Of a stretch of DNA of 64,000 nucleotides, positions 61,240-64,000 are shown in pieces; position 1 is the stretch's first letter; the number at the start of each line of letters is the position of its first letter. The stretch is from Aequorivita antarctica (GTDB lineage: Bacteria > Bacteroidota > Bacteroidia > Flavobacteriales > Flavobacteriaceae). A model generated the notes under the pieces. It searched no databases, was not told the origin of the DNA, and was given only the letters and a program-made list of their open reading frames with translations. The stretch covers positions 186,001-250,000 of the forward strand of contig NZ_VORT01000005.1 in assembly GCF_007997155.1 (NCBI RefSeq). Direction: 5' to 3'. Position numbers and translations under genes: made by a program.

Positions 61240-62079
61240 TCAGGAATCGGATTCGTCGAATCGATTTGTCAAGGCTTCCTCCAGTTTATCAATAAACTTT
61301 GTCTTACTTCCTTTTCTTGCCCTGATCTCAATAAATGTGTGATAGTAATTACCAAGGTCTATATTAAAAATCTGTTCAAATAGTGATGCCATTTCCTTAA
61401 TATCTGCGGTGCCACTGTTAATGGCTCCGCTACTCTGTAGGGCGTAGATCAATTCAATGAGTTCCGTTTTGTTGCCTGTCCAGAAAAGTTTTGATGATTG
61501 CTTCATTAAATTTGTGTTTTGGTTGTCGTTGTTGTTTTCGAGTTTTTCAATTTCCTGTTGCAGATATACAATCAGCATGTCATAGGCCATAATAGTGGCC
61601 ACCGTCCCATCCTGACAGGTAGAAAATTCTTCGTCGATATAAAAATAAAAGGTTTCTGTGGACGACCGAAGATCTGATTTTCCCCTGACAAAGTATAGCT
61701 GGTCGAGTGTGGTTGCCCCTCTGCGATAATAATGGTAAAATTCCAGATTATCATTGAAGAAAACCTGTAATTTATTGATCTGTCTATTAAGATACTTGAC
61801 CTGGAATTTGGAACTGCTTCTTGGGCGTTTGCTTTCAATATTAAATAGTTTCGCGTAGTAGATCAGTTTGCTCAAGATTTGGGGCTTGATATGTTTAAAA
61901 AAGAATATTTCTTCCTTAATTGAATTAAAACCGTGCTTCACAACTTCTTCCCGAAGTGTCTTTATGCATTTTTCCGTATATGCTATACTGGTTTCTGCCT
62001 TGTATAAAATATCATCTGTACAAGATTCCAAAGCCTCCAACTTGGCTTCGAATTCGGATATTAAGATTTGATATTTCAT
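61240..62079 (-). CDS. rteC: RteC domain protein
   Basis: The protein has 279 residues. It is helical, with EEVVKHGFNSIKEEIFFFKH followed by IKPQILSKLIYYAKLFNIES and then QINKLQVFFNDNLEFYHYYR, the conserved core of RteC. In the CTnDOT group RteC activates excision and transfer functions. It lies near the right side of the visible element with a 240-bp gap to the HTH operon, in the same direction. Confidence 0.87.
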   Translation of the reverse strand: MKYQILISEFEAKLEALESCTDDILYKAETSIAYTEKCIKTLREEVVKHGFNSIKEEIFFFKHIKPQILSKLIYYAKLFNIESKRPRSSSKFQVKYLNRQINKLQVFFNDNLEFYHYYRRGATTLDQLYFVRGKSDLRSSTETFYFYIDEEFSTCQDGTVATIMAYDMLIVYLQQEIEKLENNNDNQNTNLMKQSSKLFWTGNKTELIELIYALQSSGAINSGTADIKEMASLFEQIFNIDLGNYYHTFIEIRARKGSKTKFIDKLEEALTNRFDESDS

Positions 62080-62101
62080 GCATATGGGGCGATTTTAGTT
62101 A

Positions 62102-64000
62102 TCAGCTCGATTCCAATACTCCCATCAATTCCAAGGTATAGTTATCGGCCGTTTGTAGGTAGGCATATTTTTCGTAAACATTTGCACCTAATTTTCTTTT
62201 TTCGAAGGAAGCCGTAAGACCCAATGCTATGTGCTGAAAGTTCAGTTCAATTGCACGCTTTATAGTTTGATATAGTAATTGGCGATAGATATGAAATTCA
62301 TTCAGATAATGATAATCCATACCAACAAAAGCGGGGACATAGGTTTTGTGTATATTTTTATAGCATAACATAACCCCTATCATTTTGTTGGAATCATTAA
62401 GAGGGTTGATAGTAATAAACTCCCAATTGGGATGTTCGGACATTTGTTCGAAAAGTGCAGTAGGAAATGAAAAAGTATTCAGACCCAAATTGTTTTGATG
62501 CACATTTGTATAGAGCTCTTCAATCTCTCTTAATTGTTTTTTGTTGCATTTGGTCAAAACGCTAACCTTCAGCAATGGCTCAATGGCTAATATTTCTTTT
62601 CTCAAATGTTTTCTGTTCCTTGATGAAAGTCTCTCTATGAATGTTTCTATATTTTCATTTTCTTCAATTTCAATGCTGCAGGATTCAGGCATTTTTATCC
62701 TAACAAAACCCTGTCCCTGAAAATAGGAGTGAAGTTCGCTGTCATCTGATAAGTCACGCAATACAATCATTTTGGCTTTCAAAGTGTGCTCAAGGGTTTC
62801 CATAGTCTGCATCATAATATTTAATGCTTCTTTCTTTAAAGGATGATTGGTGTTAAGAAATAAATGATCACCCTCGGTAAACAGGGAACCAATGCTTAAA
62901 ACCTTGGATGTTAAATAATATGGATTGGATTCCCGCTCCTTTTCTATAGTTTGGGATGCCCCCATATTTGCGAGCATATCATCCTTCCACAATGAAACAG
63001 TAAAATAAGTGGCCAGGATTGGCTGTTTTTCTTGGTCATAGATAAGGAGATATCTAAAATTCCAATTATGCTCCGGTAATTTATTTTGGCTAAAAGTTTT
63101 TTCCAAAAACTTCAATCCTTTCCAATCAAATACACCATTTTTTCCCAGTAGGCCATTCCACTGAGCTTCATCAATTTTTAAAATTGAATCTTCTAACTGT
63201 TTAGTTAAATCAGAATGTGTGATTTCTGTTTTAGGCGTTTTTGTAATTGATTTGGATCCAAGTTTAAACGCCTGGAAAACACGACTTGAATTTGTGTAGG
63301 TGTCTTCCAAGGCTTTTGGAAAATGATATTCCATTGCTTCTACCAATCCTTTGATTTCTTCTTTTTGGTTGTGCCGCGAAATGGTAATGCGAACGCCTGT
63401 ATTCTTAACAGGTACAGCTGGAAATATTCCGAGGTTCACATAAAATCCTTCATTCATTAATCGGTTTACAAAATTATATCCTGTATGTGGCATTCCAGTT
63501 CCAATATAAAATACAGGCGAAATGTTCTCATCAATTAAGGGTAAATCTGTCTGGTGCAGCAATTCATTAAAATAATCGATACGCTCCCTCAGCTCATTTT
63601 GGAGTTGGTATATTTCAGGAGAGAGATGAATATTTGCTGAAGCAGTTGCTGCTGCCACGGATGCGGGTTCTAACTGCGCCGAAAAAGTCAATGGACCTCC
63701 AAAAGTCTTTATTTCCTGGTACATTTTTTCGTTGGAACATACCAAAACAGCGCCACTTGCTCCGAATGTTTTGCTCAAAGTGCCGAACAATAAAATATTT
63801 TCTGAAAGTTCCTTGAGTTCACTTAAAACATAACCGGTACCATTCTTCCCAATCCAACTCATACCATGGACGTCATCAAAGTAAAAGTTTAGTTGGGGAT
63901 ATTTCTGGCTCAAGGTTTTCAATTCGTTTACAGGGGCAAAATCACCGTACATAGAATAAATGCCATCTGCCATATACCAGATTTTGCTTCGCTTGTCTGA
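62102..64000 (-). CDS. bifunctional alpha-oxoamine synthase-like PLP enzyme / GNAT acyltransferase (5' end cut)
   Basis: The frame is open through the window edge, so the N-terminus is missing. The first part is a fold-type I PLP enzyme of the alpha-oxoamine synthase type: ADGIYSMYGDFAPV, then YFDDVHGMSWIGKNGTG with the cofactor Asp/His pair, then LFGTLSKTFGASGA with the Schiff-base Lys (codon near 63775). The last 300 residues form a GNAT-type region (SSRNRKHLRKEILAI, then IGVMLCYKNIHKTYVPAFVG and FEKRKLGANVYEKYAY). Alpha-oxoamine synthases join an amino acid to an acyl-CoA; the fused part could acylate the product. It ends 22 nt before rteC. Confidence 0.8.
   Translation of the reverse strand, partial: SDKRSKIWYMADGIYSMYGDFAPVNELKTLSQKYPQLNFYFDDVHGMSWIGKNGTGYVLSELKELSENILLFGTLSKTFGASGAVLVCSNEKMYQEIKTFGGPLTFSAQLEPASVAAATASANIHLSPEIYQLQNELRERIDYFNELLHQTDLPLIDENISPVFYIGTGMPHTGYNFVNRLMNEGFYVNLGIFPAVPVKNTGVRITISRHNQKEEIKGLVEAMEYHFPKALEDTYTNSSRVFQAFKLGSKSITKTPKTEITHSDLTKQLEDSILKIDEAQWNGLLGKNGVFDWKGLKFLEKTFSQNKLPEHNWNFRYLLIYDQEKQPILATYFTVSLWKDDMLANMGASQTIEKERESNPYYLTSKVLSIGSLFTEGDHLFLNTNHPLKKEALNIMMQTMETLEHTLKAKMIVLRDLSDDSELHSYFQGQGFVRIKMPESCSIEIEENENIETFIERLSSRNRKHLRKEILAIEPLLKVSVLTKCNKKQLREIEELYTNVHQNNLGLNTFSFPTALFEQMSEHPNWEFITINPLNDSNKMIGVMLCYKNIHKTYVPAFVGMDYHYLNEFHIYRQLLYQTIKRAIELNFQHIALGLTASFEKRKLGANVYEKYAYLQTADNYTLELMGVLESS

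Overview
The window is low-GC DNA from a member of the Bacteroidota, most likely a Flavobacteriaceae relative. The evidence is a TonB-dependent receptor with a carboxypeptidase-like N-terminal domain paired with a DUF4249 lipoprotein, six secreted proteins ending in a type A T9SS sorting domain, promoters with TAnnTTTG-like -7 elements, a seven-helix AraC regulator, and a Bacteroidetes-type conjugative element (TraE to TraN, MobB/MobC, RteC). No rRNA, tRNA, CRISPR array, integrase or intact insertion sequence was seen.

Chromosomal half (about 1-36700). From 1 to 14000 nearly everything is on the minus strand: alpha/beta hydrolases, small secreted or lipoproteins, an LRR protein, a class C beta-lactamase-like serine hydrolase, outer-membrane proteins, the TonB receptor/DUF4249 pair, a proline-iminopeptidase-like lipoprotein and its neighbouring AraC regulator. 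From 14400 to 33200 genes run on the plus strand and are dominated by surface proteins: an FG-GAP-like protein, a trypsin-like lipoprotein, a secreted GlcG/HbpS-like protein, an anchor/FnIII protein, a 1548-residue HYR-repeat protein, a TPR/LuxR-type regulator and a BNR-repeat protein. A further S33-type hydrolase sits at 34520-35986. Three hydrolase genes (3656, 11678 and 34520 loci) share a 24-bp promoter motif at the same distance from a TTTG -7 element, which suggests one regulon, perhaps under the AraC protein at 12819-13967.

Conjugative element (about 36700 to beyond 64000). A long non-coding leader, whose degenerate second copy lies at 33471-34045, precedes a 40-codon small ORF, ssb and a DUF6876 gene. 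Next come a candidate oriT zone and a mobilization module (BfmA/BtgA-type protein, MobB relaxase, MobC coupling protein). A defence cargo follows: Gabija-like GajA/GajB with a possible PD-(D/E)XK protein, facing an AlbA_2/HATPase/winged-helix protein. The transfer operon runs leftward as traE-F-G-(I)-J-K-M-N and ends in a DUF4878 lipoprotein. A divergent amidase, a delta-60-repeat T9SS protein, a replication-like operon (HTH, initiator-like, DnaC-like ATPase, EEP-family protein), rteC and the start of an alpha-oxoamine synthase/GNAT fusion fill the rest. TraA-D, TraL, TraO-Q and an integrase are not in the window, so the element continues past the right edge or is incomplete.

All calls come from reading translated sequence and motifs; no database search was run.
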